A stretch of 64,000 nucleotides of DNA, taken from Eledone cirrhosa. Its lineage: Eukaryota > Mollusca > Cephalopoda > Octopoda > Eledonidae. Position numbers and translations under genes: made by a program. Under the pieces are notes generated by a model, which was not told the DNA's origin, ran no database searches, and saw only the letters and a list, made by a program, of their open reading frames with translations. Shown in pieces: positions 23,801 to 36,770 of the stretch (its first letter is position 1; the number at the start of each line of letters is the position of its first letter). Location: positions 9,196,450 to 9,260,449 of the forward strand of contig OZ024740.1 in the NCBI GenBank assembly GCA_964016885.1, given 5' to 3'.

Positions 23801-25930
23801 GATTGGTATGTCAGTTTCTATTTGTATATCAGTTTATATTTGTATGTCAGTTTCGATTGGTATGTCAGTTTCTATTGGTATATCAGTTTTGATTGGTATG
23901 TTAGTTTCTATTAGTATGTCAGGTCCGATTGGTATGTTAGTCCGCGATTCGTACGTCAGTTTCTATTGGTATATCAATTTCGATTGGTATGTCAGTTTCT
24001 ATTGGTCTGTCAGTTTCTATTGGTATGTCAGTTTCGATTAGTATATCAGCTTCTATTGGTATGTCAGTTTCTATTTGTATATCAATTTCGATTGGTATAT
24101 CAGTTTCGATTAGTATGTCAGTTTCGATTCGTATGTCCGTTTCGATTGGTACATCAGTTTCGATTAGTAAGTCAGTTTCAATTTGTATGTCAGTTTCTAT
24201 TGGTATATAAGTTTCGATTGGTATATCAGTTTCTATTGGTATATCAGTTCCGATTGGTATATCAGTTTCGATTGGTATGTGAGTTTCGATTAGTATATCA
24301 GTTTCTATTGGTATGTCAGTTATGATTGGTATGTCAGTTTCTATTGGTATATCAGTTTCTATTGGTATGTCAGTTTCTATTGGTATGTTAGTCCTCGATA
24401 TGTATGTCAGTTTCTATTGGTATATCAATTTCGATTGGTATGTCAGTTTCTATTGGTATGTCAGTTTTTATTGGTATATCAATTTCGATTGGTATGTCAG
24501 TTTCGATTTGTATATCAGTTTCTATTGGTATGTCAGTTTCGATTTTTATGTTAGTCCTCGATTTGTATGTCAGTTTCTATTGGTATATTAATTTCGATTG
24601 GTATGTCAGTTTCTATTGGTATGTCAGTTTCTATTGGTATATCAATTTCGATTGGTATTTCAGTTTCGATTTGTATATCAGTTTCGATTCGTATGTCAAT
24701 TTATATTGGTATGTCAGTTTCGATTGGTATATCAGTTTCGATTGATATATCAGTTTCGATTGGTATATCGGTTTCCATTGGTATATCAGTTTTGATTGGT
24801 ATATCAGTTTCTATTGGTATATCAGTTTCTATTGGTATGTCAGTCTTGATTGGTATGTCAGTTTCTATTGGTATGTCAGTTTCTATTGGTATATCAGTTT
24901 CGATTGATATATCAGTTTCGATTAGTATGTCAGTTTCTATTGGTATGTCAGTTTCGATTAGTATATCAGTTTCTATTGGTATGTCAGTTTCGATTGGTAT
25001 GTCAGTTTCTATTGGTATATCAGTTTCGATTGGTATATCAGTTTTGATTGGTATATCAGTTTCGATTGGTATGTCAGTTTCGATTGGTATGTCAGTTTTA
25101 TTGGTATGTCAATTTCGATTGGTATATCACTTTCGATTGGTATGTCAGTTTCTATTTGTATATCAGTTTATATTTGTATGTCAGTTTCCATTGGTATGTC
25201 AGTTTCTATTGGTATATCAGTTTTGATTGGTATGTTAGTTTCTATTAGTATATCAGGTCCGATTGGTATGTTAGTCCGCGATTCGTACGTCAGTTTCTAT
25301 TGGTATATCAATTTCGATTGGTATGTCAGTTTCTATTGGTCTGTCAGTTTCTATTGGTATGTCAGTTTCGATTAGTATGTCAGTTTCGATTCGTATGTCA
25401 GTTTCGATTCGTACATCAGTTTCGATTAGTATGTCAGTTTCGATTTGTATGTCAGTTTCTATTGGTATATCAGTTTCGACTGGTATATCAGTTTCTATTG
25501 GTATATCAGTTCCGATTGGTATATCAGTTTCGATTGGTATGTGAGTTTCGATTAGTATATCAGTTTCTATTGGTATGTCCGTTATGATTGGTATGTCAGT
25601 TTCTATTGGTATATCAGTTTCTATTGGTATATCAGTTTCTATTGGTATGTCAGTTTCTATTGGTATGTTAGTCCTCGATATGTATGTCAGTTTCTATTGG
25701 TATATCAATTTCGATTGGTATGTCAGTTTCTATTGGTATGTCAGTTTCTATTGGTATATCAATTTCGATTGGTATGTCAGTTTCGATTTGTATATCAGTT
25801 TCGATTCGTATGTCAGTTTCGATTGGTATGTCAGTTTCGATTGGTATGTCAGTTTCGATTTGTATGTCAGTTTCGATTGGTATATCAGTTTCGATTAGTA
25901 TGTCAGTTTCTATTGGTATATCGGTTTCCA
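20880..25930. repeat. 1.3-1.7 kb higher-order repeat domain
   Basis: Successive blocks align at offsets of 1639, 1693 and 1675 (for example 20892 to 22531, 21593 to 23286, 22291 to 23966). They then align at 1334 and 1262-1280 (23714 to 25048, 24313 to 25575, 24404 to 25684). Offsets change in whole units or by a few units, so the blocks differ by internal unit gains and losses. Three copies of the nine-unit 17-mer/19-mer module (22083, 23758, 25092) sit at corresponding places. Confidence 0.85.
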
Positions 25931-26959
25931 TTGGTATATCAGTTTCAATTGGTATGTCAGTTTCTATTGGTATATCAGTTTCTATTGGTATGTTAGTTTT
26001 GATTGGTATGTCAGTTTCTATTGGTATATCAGTTTCGATTGGTATATCAGGTTCTATTGGTATATCAGTTCCGATTGGTATATCAGTTTCGATTTGTATA
26101 TCAGTTTCGATTGGTATATCAGTTTCAATTGGTATATCAGTTTCGATTGGTATGTCAGTTTCTATTTGTATGTCAGTTTCTATTGGTATGTCAGTTTCAA
26201 TTGGTATATCAGTGTCGATTGGTATGTCAGTTTCGATTGGTATATCAGTTTTGATTGGTATGTTAGTTTCTATTGGTATGTCAGTTCCGATTGTTATGTC
26301 ATTTTCTATTGGTATATCAATTTCGATTGGTATATCAGTTTCGATTAGTATGTCAGTTTCGATTCATATGTCAGTTTCGATTGGTATGTCAGTGTCGATT
26401 GGTATGTCAGTGTCGATTGGTATATCAGTTTTGATTGGTATGTCAGTTTCGATTAGTATATCAGTTTCTATTGATATGTCAGTTTCGATTGGTATGTCAG
26501 TTTCTATTGGTATATCAATTTCGATTTGTAGGTCAGTTTCTATTGGTATATCAGTTTCTATTGGTATGTCAGTTTTGATTAGTATATCAGTTTCCATAGG
26601 TATATCAGTTTCGATTGGTATGTCAGTTTCTATTGGTATATCAGTTTCGATTGGTATATCAGTTTCGATTGTATATAAGTTTCGATTGGTATGTCAGTTT
26701 CTATTGGTATTTCAGTTTCAATTTGTATGTCAGTTTCGATTGGTATGTCAGTTTCTATTGGTATATCATTTTCTATCTGTATGTCAGTTTCGATTGGTAT
26801 GTCAGTTTCTATTGGTATATCAGTTTCGATTGGTATATCAGTTTCTATTGGTATATCAGTTCCGATTGTTATATCAGTTTCGATTGGTATATCAGTTTCT
26901 ATTGGTATATCAGTTCCGATTGGTATATCAGTTTCGATTGGTATGTCAGTTTCTATTAG

Positions 26960-29900
26960 TATATCAGTTTCGATTGATATATCAGTTTCTATTAGTATGT
27001 CAGTTTCTATTGGTATGTCAGTTTCAATTAGTATATCAGTTTCTATTGGTATGTCAGTTTTGATTGGTATGTCAGTTTCTATAGGTATGTCAGTTTCTAT
27101 TGGTATGTCAGTTTCGATAGGTATGTCAGTTTTATTGGAATGTCAATTTCGAGTGGTATATCAGTTTCGATTGTTATGTCAGTTTTATTGGTACGTCAAT
27201 TTCGATTGGTATATCAGTTTCGATTGGTATATCAGTTTTGATTGGTATGTTGGTTTCTATTGGTATGTCAGGTCTGATTGGTATGTTAGTCCGCGATTCG
27301 TACGTCAGTTTCTATTGGTATATCAATTTCGATTGGTATGTCAGTTTCTATTGGTATGTCAGTTTCTATTGGTATATCAATTTCGATTGGTATATCAGTT
27401 TCGATTAGTATGTCAGTTTCGATTCGTATGTCAGTTTCGATTGGTACATCAGTTTCGATTGGTATGTCAGTTTCGATTTGTATGTCAATTTCGATTTGTA
27501 TGTCAGTTTCGATTAGTATGTCAGTTTCTATTGGTATATCAGTTCCGATTGGTATATCAGTTTCGATTGGTATGTCAGTCTCGATTAGTATATCAGTTTC
27601 TATTGGTATGTCAGTAATGATTGGAATGTCAGTTTCTATTGGTAAATCAGTTTCTATTGGTATATTAGTTTCTATTGTTATGTCAGTTTCTATTGGTATG
27701 TTAGTCCACGATTAGTATGTCAGTTTCTATTGGTATATCAATTTTCATTGGTATGTCAGTTTCTATTGGTATATCAATTTCGATTGGTATGCAACTTTCG
27801 ATTTGTATATCTGTTTCGATTCGTATGTCAGTTTCGATTGTTATGTCAGTTTCGATTGGTATGTCAGTTTCGATTGGTATATCAGTTTCGATTAGTATGT
27901 CAGTTTCTATTGGTATATCAGTTTCGATCGGTATGTCAGTTTCTATTGCTATATCAGTTTTGATTGGTATATCAGTTTCGAATGGTATGTCAGTTTCTAT
28001 TGGTATGTCAGTTTCAATTGGTATATCAGTTACGATTGATATGTCAGTTTTATTGGTATGTCAATTTCGATTGGTATATCAGTTTCGATTGGTATGTCAG
28101 TTTCTATTGGTATATCAGTTTATATTTGTTTGTCAGTTTCGATTGGTATGTTAGTTTCTATTGGTATATCAGTTTTGATTGGTATGTTAGTTTCTATTGT
28201 TATGTCAGTACCAATCGGTATGTTAGTCATCGATTCGTATGTCAGTTTCTATTGGTATATCAATTTCGATTGCTATGACAGTTTCGATTGGTATGTCAGT
28301 TTCGATTGGTATATCAGTTTCAAATGGTATGTCTGTTTTGATTGGTATGTCAGTTTGGATTGGTATATCAGTTTCTATTAGTATGTCAGTTTCTATTGGT
28401 ATATCAGTTTCTATTGGTATATCAGTTTCGATTGGTATGTCTGATTCATTGGTATATCAGTTTCGATTGGTATATCAGTTTCGGTTGGTATGTCAGTTTC
28501 GATTGGTATATCAGTTTCTATTGGTATATCAGTTTCGAATGGTATGTCAGTTTCTATTGGAATGTCAGTTTTGATTAGTATATCAGTTTCTATTGGTATG
28601 TGAGTTTCGATTGGTATGTTAGTCCTCGCTTTGTTTGTCAGTTTCTCTTGGCATATCAGTTTCGATTGGTATTTCAATTTCGATTAGTAAATCAGTTTCT
28701 GTTTGTTTGTCAGTTTCTATTGGTATATCAGTTTCGATTGGTATGTCTGTTTTGATTGGTATGTCTGTTTTGATTGGTATGTCAGTTTGGATTGGTATAT
28801 CAGTTCCTATTGGTATATCAGTTTCGATCGATATATCCGTTTCTATTTGTATGTCAATTTTCGATTGGTATGTCAGTCTCTATTGGTATATCAGTTTCTA
28901 TTGGTATATCAGTTTCGATATGGATGTCAGTTTCGATTGATATGTCAGATACGATTAGTATATCAGTTTCTATTGGTAAGTCAGTTTCTATTGGTATATG
29001 AGTTTCAATTGGTATATCAGTTTTAATAGGTATATCAGTTTCGATTGGTATGTCAGTTTCGATTAGTATATCAGTTTCTTTTGGTATGTGAGTTTCTATT
29101 GGTATATCAGTTTCGATAGCTATGTAAATTTCGATTGGTATTTCAGTTTCGATTGGTATATCAGTTTCGAGTCGTATGTCAGTTTCGATTGGTATATCAG
29201 TTTCGATTTATATGTCAGTTTCGATTGGTATGTCAGTTTATATTGGTATAACAGTTTCTGCTGGTATGTCAGTTTCTATTGGTATATCAGATTCGATTGG
29301 TATATCAGTTTCTATTGGTATATCAGTTTCGATTGGTATGTCTGATTCATTGGTATATCAGTTTCGATTGGTATATCAGTTTCGGTTGGTATGTCAGTTT
29401 CGATTGGTATATCAGTTTCTATTGGTATATCAGTTTCGAATGGTATATCAGTTTCTATTGGTATGTCAGTTTCGATTGGTATGTTAGTCCTCGATTTGTT
29501 TGTCAGTTTCTATTAGTATGTCAGTTTCTATTGGTATATCAGTTCCTATTGGTATATCAGTTTCGATTGATATATCCGTTTCTATTTGTATGTCAATTTT
29601 CGATTGGTTTGTCAGTTTCTATTGGTATATCAGTTTCTATTGGTATATCAGTCTCGATTGGGATGTCAGTTTCGATTAGTAAATCATTTTCTATTTGTAT
29701 GTCAGTTTCTATTGGTATATCAGTTTCTATTGGTATGTCAGGTCCGATTGGTATGTTAGACCGCGATTCGTACGTCAGTTTCTATTGGTATATCAATTTC
29801 GATTGGTATGTCAGTTTCTATTGGTCGGTCAGTTTCTATTGGTATATCAGTTTCGATTGGTATGTCAGTTTCTATAGGTATATCAATTTAGATTGGTATA

Positions 29901-31468
29901 TCAGTTTCGATTCGTATGTCAGTTTCGATTGGTACGTCAGTTTCGATTGGTATATCAGTTTTGAATGGTATGTCTGTTTTGATTGGTATGTCAGTTTCGA
30001 TTGGTATGTCAGTTTCGATTGGTATATCAGTTTCTATTGGTATGTCAGTTATGATTGGTATGTCAGTTTCTATTGGTATATCAGTTTCTATTGGTATATC
30101 AGTTTCTATTGGTACGTCAGTTTCTCTTGGTATGTTAGTCCTCGATTTGTATGTCAGTTTCTATTGGTATATTAATTTCGATTGGTATGTCAGTTTATAT
30201 TGGTATGTCAGTTTCTATTGCTATATCAATTTCGATTGGTATGCCAGTTTCGATTTGTATATCAGTTTCGATTCGTACATCAGTTTCGATTGTTATGTCA
30301 GTTTCGATTGGTATGTAAGTTTCGATTTGTATGTCAGTTTCGATTAGTATGTCAGTTTCTATTGGTATATCGGTTTCCATTGGTATATCAGTTTCAATTG
30401 GTATGTCAGTTTCTATTGGTATATCAGTTTCTATTGGTACGTCAGTTTTTAGTGGTATGTCAGTTTCTATTGGTATATCAGTTTCGATTTGTATATCAGT
30501 TTCTATTGGTATATCATTTCCGATTGGTATATCAGTTTCGATTGGTATATCAGTTTCTATTGTTATATCAGTTCCGATTGGTATATCAGTTTCGATTGGT
30601 ATATCAGTTTCTATTGTTATGTCAGTTTCGACTAGTATATCAGTTTCTATTGGTATGTCAGTTTCGATTGGTATGTCAGTTTCTATTGGTATATCAGTTT
30701 CGATTGGTTTATCAGTTTCGATTGGTATGTCAGTTTCTATTGGTATGTCAGTTTCTATTCGTATGTCAGTTTCATTTGGTATATCAGTTTCGATTGATAT
30801 GTCAGTTTTATTGGTATGTCAATTTCGATTGATATATCAGTTTCGATTGGTATGTCAGTTTCTATTGGTATATCAGTTTATATTTGTCTGTCAGTTTCGA
30901 TTGGTATATCAGTTTTGATTGTTATGTTAGTTTCTATTGGGATGTCAGTACCGATTGGTATGTTAGTCCTTGATTCGTATGTCAGTTTCTATTGGTATCT
31001 CAATTTCGATTGGTATGTCAGTTTCTATTGGTATGTCAGTTTCAATTGGTATATCAGTTTCGATTGGTATGTCAGTTTCGATTAGTTTATCAGTTTCTAT
31101 TGGTATGTCAGTTTTGATTGGTATGTTAGTTTCTATTGGTATGTCAGTTTCGACTGGTATGTTAGTCCTCGATTCGTATGTCAGTTTCTATTGGTATATC
31201 AATTTCGATTGGTAGGTCAGTTTCGATTGGTATGTCAGTTTCGATTGGTATGTCAATTTCGATTGGTATGTCAGTTTCGATTGGTATATCAGTTTCAAAT
31301 GGTATGTCTGTTTTGATCGGTATGTCAGTTTGGATAGGGATATCAGTTTCTATTAGTATGTCAGTTTCTATTGGTATATCAGTTTCTATTGGTATGTCAG
31401 TTTCGATTGGTATGTTAGTCCTCGATTCGTATGTCAGTTTCTTTTGGTATATCAATTTAAATTGGTAT
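26960..31468. repeat. Segmental duplication A, right copy
   Basis: Partner of 1-4220. It carries two segments missing from the left copy: about 217 bp around 27690-27907, with a 19-mer reading TTAGTCCACGATTAGTATG, and 72 bp around 29650-29722, with a GTAAATCATTTTC variant. Elsewhere the copies are nearly identical across more than 4 kb. Confidence 0.93.
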
Positions 31469-34400
31469 GTCTGTTTCTATTGGTATGTCAGTTTCTATTG
31501 GTATATCAGTTTCTATTGGTATGTCAGTTTTGATTGGCTTGTCAGTTTCTATTATTATATCAGTTTCTATTGGTATGTGAGTTTCTATTGGTATATCAGT
31601 TTCGATTGCTATGTCAATTTCGATTGGTATTTCAGTTTCGATTGGTATATCAGTTTCGATTTGTATGTCAGTTTCGATTGGTATATCAGTTTCGATTTAT
31701 AAGTCATTTTCGATTGGTATGTCAGTTTCTATAGGTATATCAGTTTCTATTGGTATGTCAGTTTCTATTGGTATATCAGTTTCGATTGGTATGTCTGTTT
31801 AAATTGGTATATCAGTTTCGATTAGTATATCAGTTTCGGTTGGTATGACAGTTTCGATTGGTATATCATTTTCTATTGGTATATCAGTTTCGAATGGTAT
31901 GTCAGTTTCTATTGGTATGTCAGTTTTGATTAGTATAACAGTTTCTATTGGTATGTCAGTTTCGATTGGTATGTTAGTCCTCGATTTGTTTGTCAGTTTC
32001 TATTGGCATATCAGTTTCGATTGGTATTTCAATTTCGATTAGTAAATCAGTTTCTATTGGTATATCAGTTTCAATTGGTATGTCAGTTTCGATTGGTATA
32101 TCAGTTTCGACTGGTATATCAGTTTCGATTGGTATGTCAATTTCGATTGGTATGTCAGTTTCGATTGGTATGTCAGTTTCGATTGGTATATCAGTTTCAA
32201 ATGGTATGTATGTTTTCATTGGTATGTCAGTTTGGATAGGTATATCAGTTTCTATTAGTATGTCAGTTTCTATTGGTATATCAGTTTCAATTGGTATGTC
32301 AGTTTCGATTGGTATGTCAGTTTCTATTGGTATATCACTTTCGATTGATATATCAATTTCCATTTGTATGTCAATTTTCGACTGGTATGTCAGTTTCTAT
32401 TGGTATATCAGTTTCGATTGCTATGTCAATTTCGATTGGTATGTCAGTTTCGATTGGTATATCAGTTTCGATTGGTATGTCAGTTTCGATTGGTATGTCA
32501 GTTTTGATTGGTATGTCAGTTTCTATTGGTATATCAGTTTCAAATGGTATATCAGTTTCTATTGATATGTCAGTTTTATTAGTATGTCAGTTTCTATTGG
32601 TATATTAGTTTCGATTGGTATGTCAGTTTCTATTGGTATGTCAGTTTCGATCAGTATATCAGTTACTATTGTTATGTCAATTTCGATTGGTATGTCAGTT
32701 TCGATTGGTATATCAGTTTTGATTTGTATGTCAGTTTCGATTACTATATCAGTTTCTTTTGGTATCTCAGTTTATATTGGTATATCAGTTTCTATTCAGA
32801 TGTCAGTTTCTATTGGTATGTCAGTCTCGATTTGTATGTCCGTTTCGAGAGGCATATCATTTTCGATTCGTATGTCAGTTTCTCTTGGTATATCAGTTTC
32901 TATTGGTATATCATTTTCGATTGGTATGTCAATTTCTATTGGTATGTCAGTTTATATTTGTATGTCAGTTTCGATTGGTATGTCAGTTTCTATTGGTATA
33001 TCAGTTTTGATTGGTATGTTAGTTTCTATTGGTATGTCAGTTTCGATTAGTATATCAGTTTCTATTGGTATGTCAGTTTCGATTGGTATGTTAGTCCTCG
33101 ATTTGTATGTCAGTTTCTTTTGGTATATCAATTTAGATTATATGTCAGTTTCTATTGGTATGTCAGTTTCTATTGGTATATCAGTTTCGATTGATATATC
33201 AGTTTCGATTGGTATATCGGTTTCCATTGGTATATCAGTTTCGATTGGTATGTCAGTTTCGATTGGAATATCAGTTTCTATTGGTATATCAGTTTCTATT
33301 GGTATATCAGTTCCGATTGGTATAACAGTTTCGATTGGTATGTCAGTTTCTATTGGTATATCAGTTTCGATTCATATATCAGTTTCGATTTGTATGTCCG
33401 TTTCTATTGGTATGTCAGTTTCGATTAGTATATCAGTTTCTATTGGTATGTCAGTTTCGATTGGTATGTCAATTTCTATTGGTATATCAGTTTTGATTGG
33501 TATATCAGTTTTGATTGGTATGTCAGTTTTGATTAGTATATCAGTTTCTATTGGTATGTCAGTTTCAATTGGTATGTTAGTCCTCGATTTGTATGTCAGT
33601 TTCTATTGGTATATCAATTTCGATTGGTATGTCAGTTTCTATTGGTAAGTCAGTTTCTATTGGTATATCAATTTCAAATTGGTATGTGAGTTTCGATTTG
33701 TATATCAGTTTCGATTCGTATGTCAGTTTCGAATGGTATATCAGTTTCGATTGATATATCAGTTTTGATTGGTATGTCAGTATCTATTGGTATGTCAGTT
33801 TCTATTTGTATATCAGTTTCGATTGGTATATCAGTTTCTATTGGTATATCAGTTCCGATTGGTATATCAGTTTCGATTGGTATATCAGTTTCTATTGGTA
33901 TATCAGTTCTGATTGGTATATCAGTTTCGATTGGTATGTCAGTTTCTATTGGTATATCAGTTTCGATTGGTATATCAATTTTTGATTGGTATATCAGTTT
34001 CGATTGGTATGTCAGTTTCTATTAGTATGTCAGTTTCGATTGGTATGTCAGTTTCGATTTGTACGTCAGTTTCGATTGGTATGTCAATTTCGATTGGTAT
34101 GTCAATTTCGATTAGTATGTCAGTTCCTATTGGTATATCAGTTTCTATTGGTATGTCAGTTTTGATTGGTATGTCAGTTTCTATTGGTATATCAGTTTCG
34201 ATTGGTATATCAGTTTCTATTGGTATATCAATTCCGATTGGTATATCAGTTTCGATTGGTATGTCAGTTTTGATTGGTATGTCAGTTTCTATTGGTATAT
34301 CAGTTTCGATTGGTATATCAGCTTCTATTGGTATATCAGTTCCGATTGGTATATCAGTTTCGGTTGGCATATCAGTTCCGATTGGTATATCAGTTTCTAT

Positions 34401-35070
34401 TGGTATGTCAGTTTCTATTGGTATATCAATTTCGATTGGTATATCAGTTTCAATTAGTATGTCAGCTTCGATTCGTATGTCAGTTTCGATTGGTACGTCA
34501 GTTTCGATTGGTATGTCAGTTGCGATTTGTATGTAAGTTTCTATTGGTATATCAGTTTCGATTGGTATATCAGTTTCTATTGGTATATCAGTTCCGATTG
34601 GTATATCAGTTTCCATTGGTATATCAGTTTCTATTGTTATATCAGTTCCGATTGGTATATCAGTTTCGATTGGTATATCAGTTTCTATTGGTATATCAGT
34701 TTCTATTGGTATATCAGTTCCGATTGGTATGTCTGTTTCGATTGGTATGTCAGTTTCTATTGGTACATCAGTTTCGATTGGTATATCAGTTTCGATTGCT
34801 ATATCAGTTTCGATTGGTATGTCAGTTTCTATTGGTATGTCAGTTTCTATTGGTATGTCAATTTCGATTGGTATATCAGTTTCGATTGGTATGTCAGTTT
34901 CTATTGGCATATCAGTTTTGATTGGTATGTTAGTTTCTGTTGGTATGTCAGTTCCGATTGGTATGTTAGTCCTCGATTCTTATGTCAGTTTCTATACGTA
35001 TATCAATTTCGATTGACATGTCAGATTCTATTGGTCTGTCCGTTTCTATTGGTATATCAGTTTCTATTGG
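31469..35070. repeat. Satellite stretch without a close partner in the window
   Basis: Array that follows duplication A. Units are comparatively varied (for example GTTTATATTGG, TTTCGAGAGGC and ATTCAGATG variants at 32.7-32.9 kb, and a 1-bp insertion with CAATTTTTGATTGG near 33977). Occasional stops interrupt the satellite frames more often here. I noticed no kilobase-scale copy of this stretch elsewhere. Confidence 0.7.
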
Positions 35071-36770
35071 TATGTTAATTTCGATTGGTATATCAATTTC
35101 GATTGGTATGTCAGTTTCTATTGGTATGTCAGTTTCTATTGGTATATCAGTTTCAATTGGTATATCAGTTTCGATTGGTATGTTAATTTCGATTGGTATA
35201 TCAATTTCGATTGGTATGTCAGTTTCTATTGGTATGTCAGTTTCTATTGATATGTCAGTTTCTATTGGTATATCAGTTTCGATTGGTATGTCAATTTGAA
35301 TTGGTATATCAGTTTCGATTGGTATGTCAGTTTCTATTGGTATATCAGTTTCAATTGGTATGTCAGTTTCTATTGGTATATTAGTTTGTATTGGTATGTC
35401 AGTTTTGATTGGTATGTCAGTGTCTATTGGTATATCAGTTTCGATTGGTATATCAGTTTCTATTGGTATATCAGTTCCGATTGGTATATTAGTTTCGATT
35501 GGTATATCAGTTTCTATTGGTATATCAGTTTCTATTGGTATGTCAGTTCAATTGGTATATCAGTTTCTATTGGTATATCAGTTCCGATTGGTATATCAGT
35601 TTCGATTGGTATGTCAGTTTCGATTAGTATATCAGTTTCTATTGGTATGTCAGTTATGATTGGTATGTCAGTTTCTATTAGTATATCAGTTTCTATTGGT
35701 ATGTCAGTTTCTATTGGTATGTTAGTCCTCGATTTGTATGTCAGTTTCTATTGGTATATCAATTTCGATTGGTATGTCAGTTTCTGTTGGTATATCAATT
35801 TCTATTGGTAAGTCGGTTTCGATTTGTGTATCAGTTTCGATTGGTATGTCAGTTTCGATTGGTATGTCAGTTTCGATTGGTATGTCAGTTTCGATTGGTA
35901 TATCAGTTTCGATTAGTATGTCAGTTTCTATTGGTATATCGGTTTCCATTGGTATATCAGTTTCAATTGGTATGTCAGTTTTGATTGGTATATCAATTTC
36001 GATTGGTATATCAGTTTCGATTAGTATGTCAGCTTCGATTCGTATGTCAGTTTCGATTGGTACGTCAGTTTCGATTGGTATGTCAGTTTCTATAGGCATA
36101 TCAATTTCGATTGGTATGTCAGTTTCTATTGGTCTGTCCGTTTCTATTGGTATATCAGTTTCTATTGGTATGTCAGTTTCTATTGGTATATCAGTTTCAA
36201 TTGGTATATCAGTTTCGATTGGTATGTCAATATCGATTGGTATATCAATTTCGATTAGTATGTCAGTTTCTATTGGTATGTCAGTTTCTATTGGTATATC
36301 AGTTTCAATTGGTATATCAGTTTCGATTGGTATGTCAATTTCGATTGGTATATCAATTTCGATTGGTATGTCAGTTTCTATTGGTATGTCAGTTTCTATT
36401 GATATGTCAGTTTCAATTGGTATATCAGTTTCGATTGGTATGTCAATTTCGATTGGTATATCAGTTTTGATTGGTATGTCAGTTTCTATTGGTATATCAG
36501 TTTATATTTATATGTCAGTTTCTATTGGTATATCAGTTTTGATTGGTATGTCAATTTCGATTGGTATATCAATTTCGAGTGGTATATCAGTTTCAATTGG
36601 TATATCAGTTTCGATTGGTATGTCAATTTCGATTGGTATATCAATTTCGATTGGTATGTCAGTTTCTATTGGTATGTCAGTTTCTATTGGTATATCAGTT
36701 TCAATTGGTATATCAGTTTCGATTGAAATGTCAATTTCGATTGGTATATCAATTTCGATTAGTATGTCAG
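35071..36770. repeat. 7-unit (126-bp) higher-order repeat patches
   Basis: A pattern in which two adjacent units start with CAATTT or TAATTT instead of CAGTTT recurs every seven units (126 bp). It is clearest at 35071-35300, 36205-36440 and 36545-36770. In the MSVSIG frame this appears as MSISIGISISIG recurring every 42 residues. Between the patches the spacing is looser. The 126-bp period is distinct from the 198-bp 17-mer/19-mer module. Confidence 0.78.
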
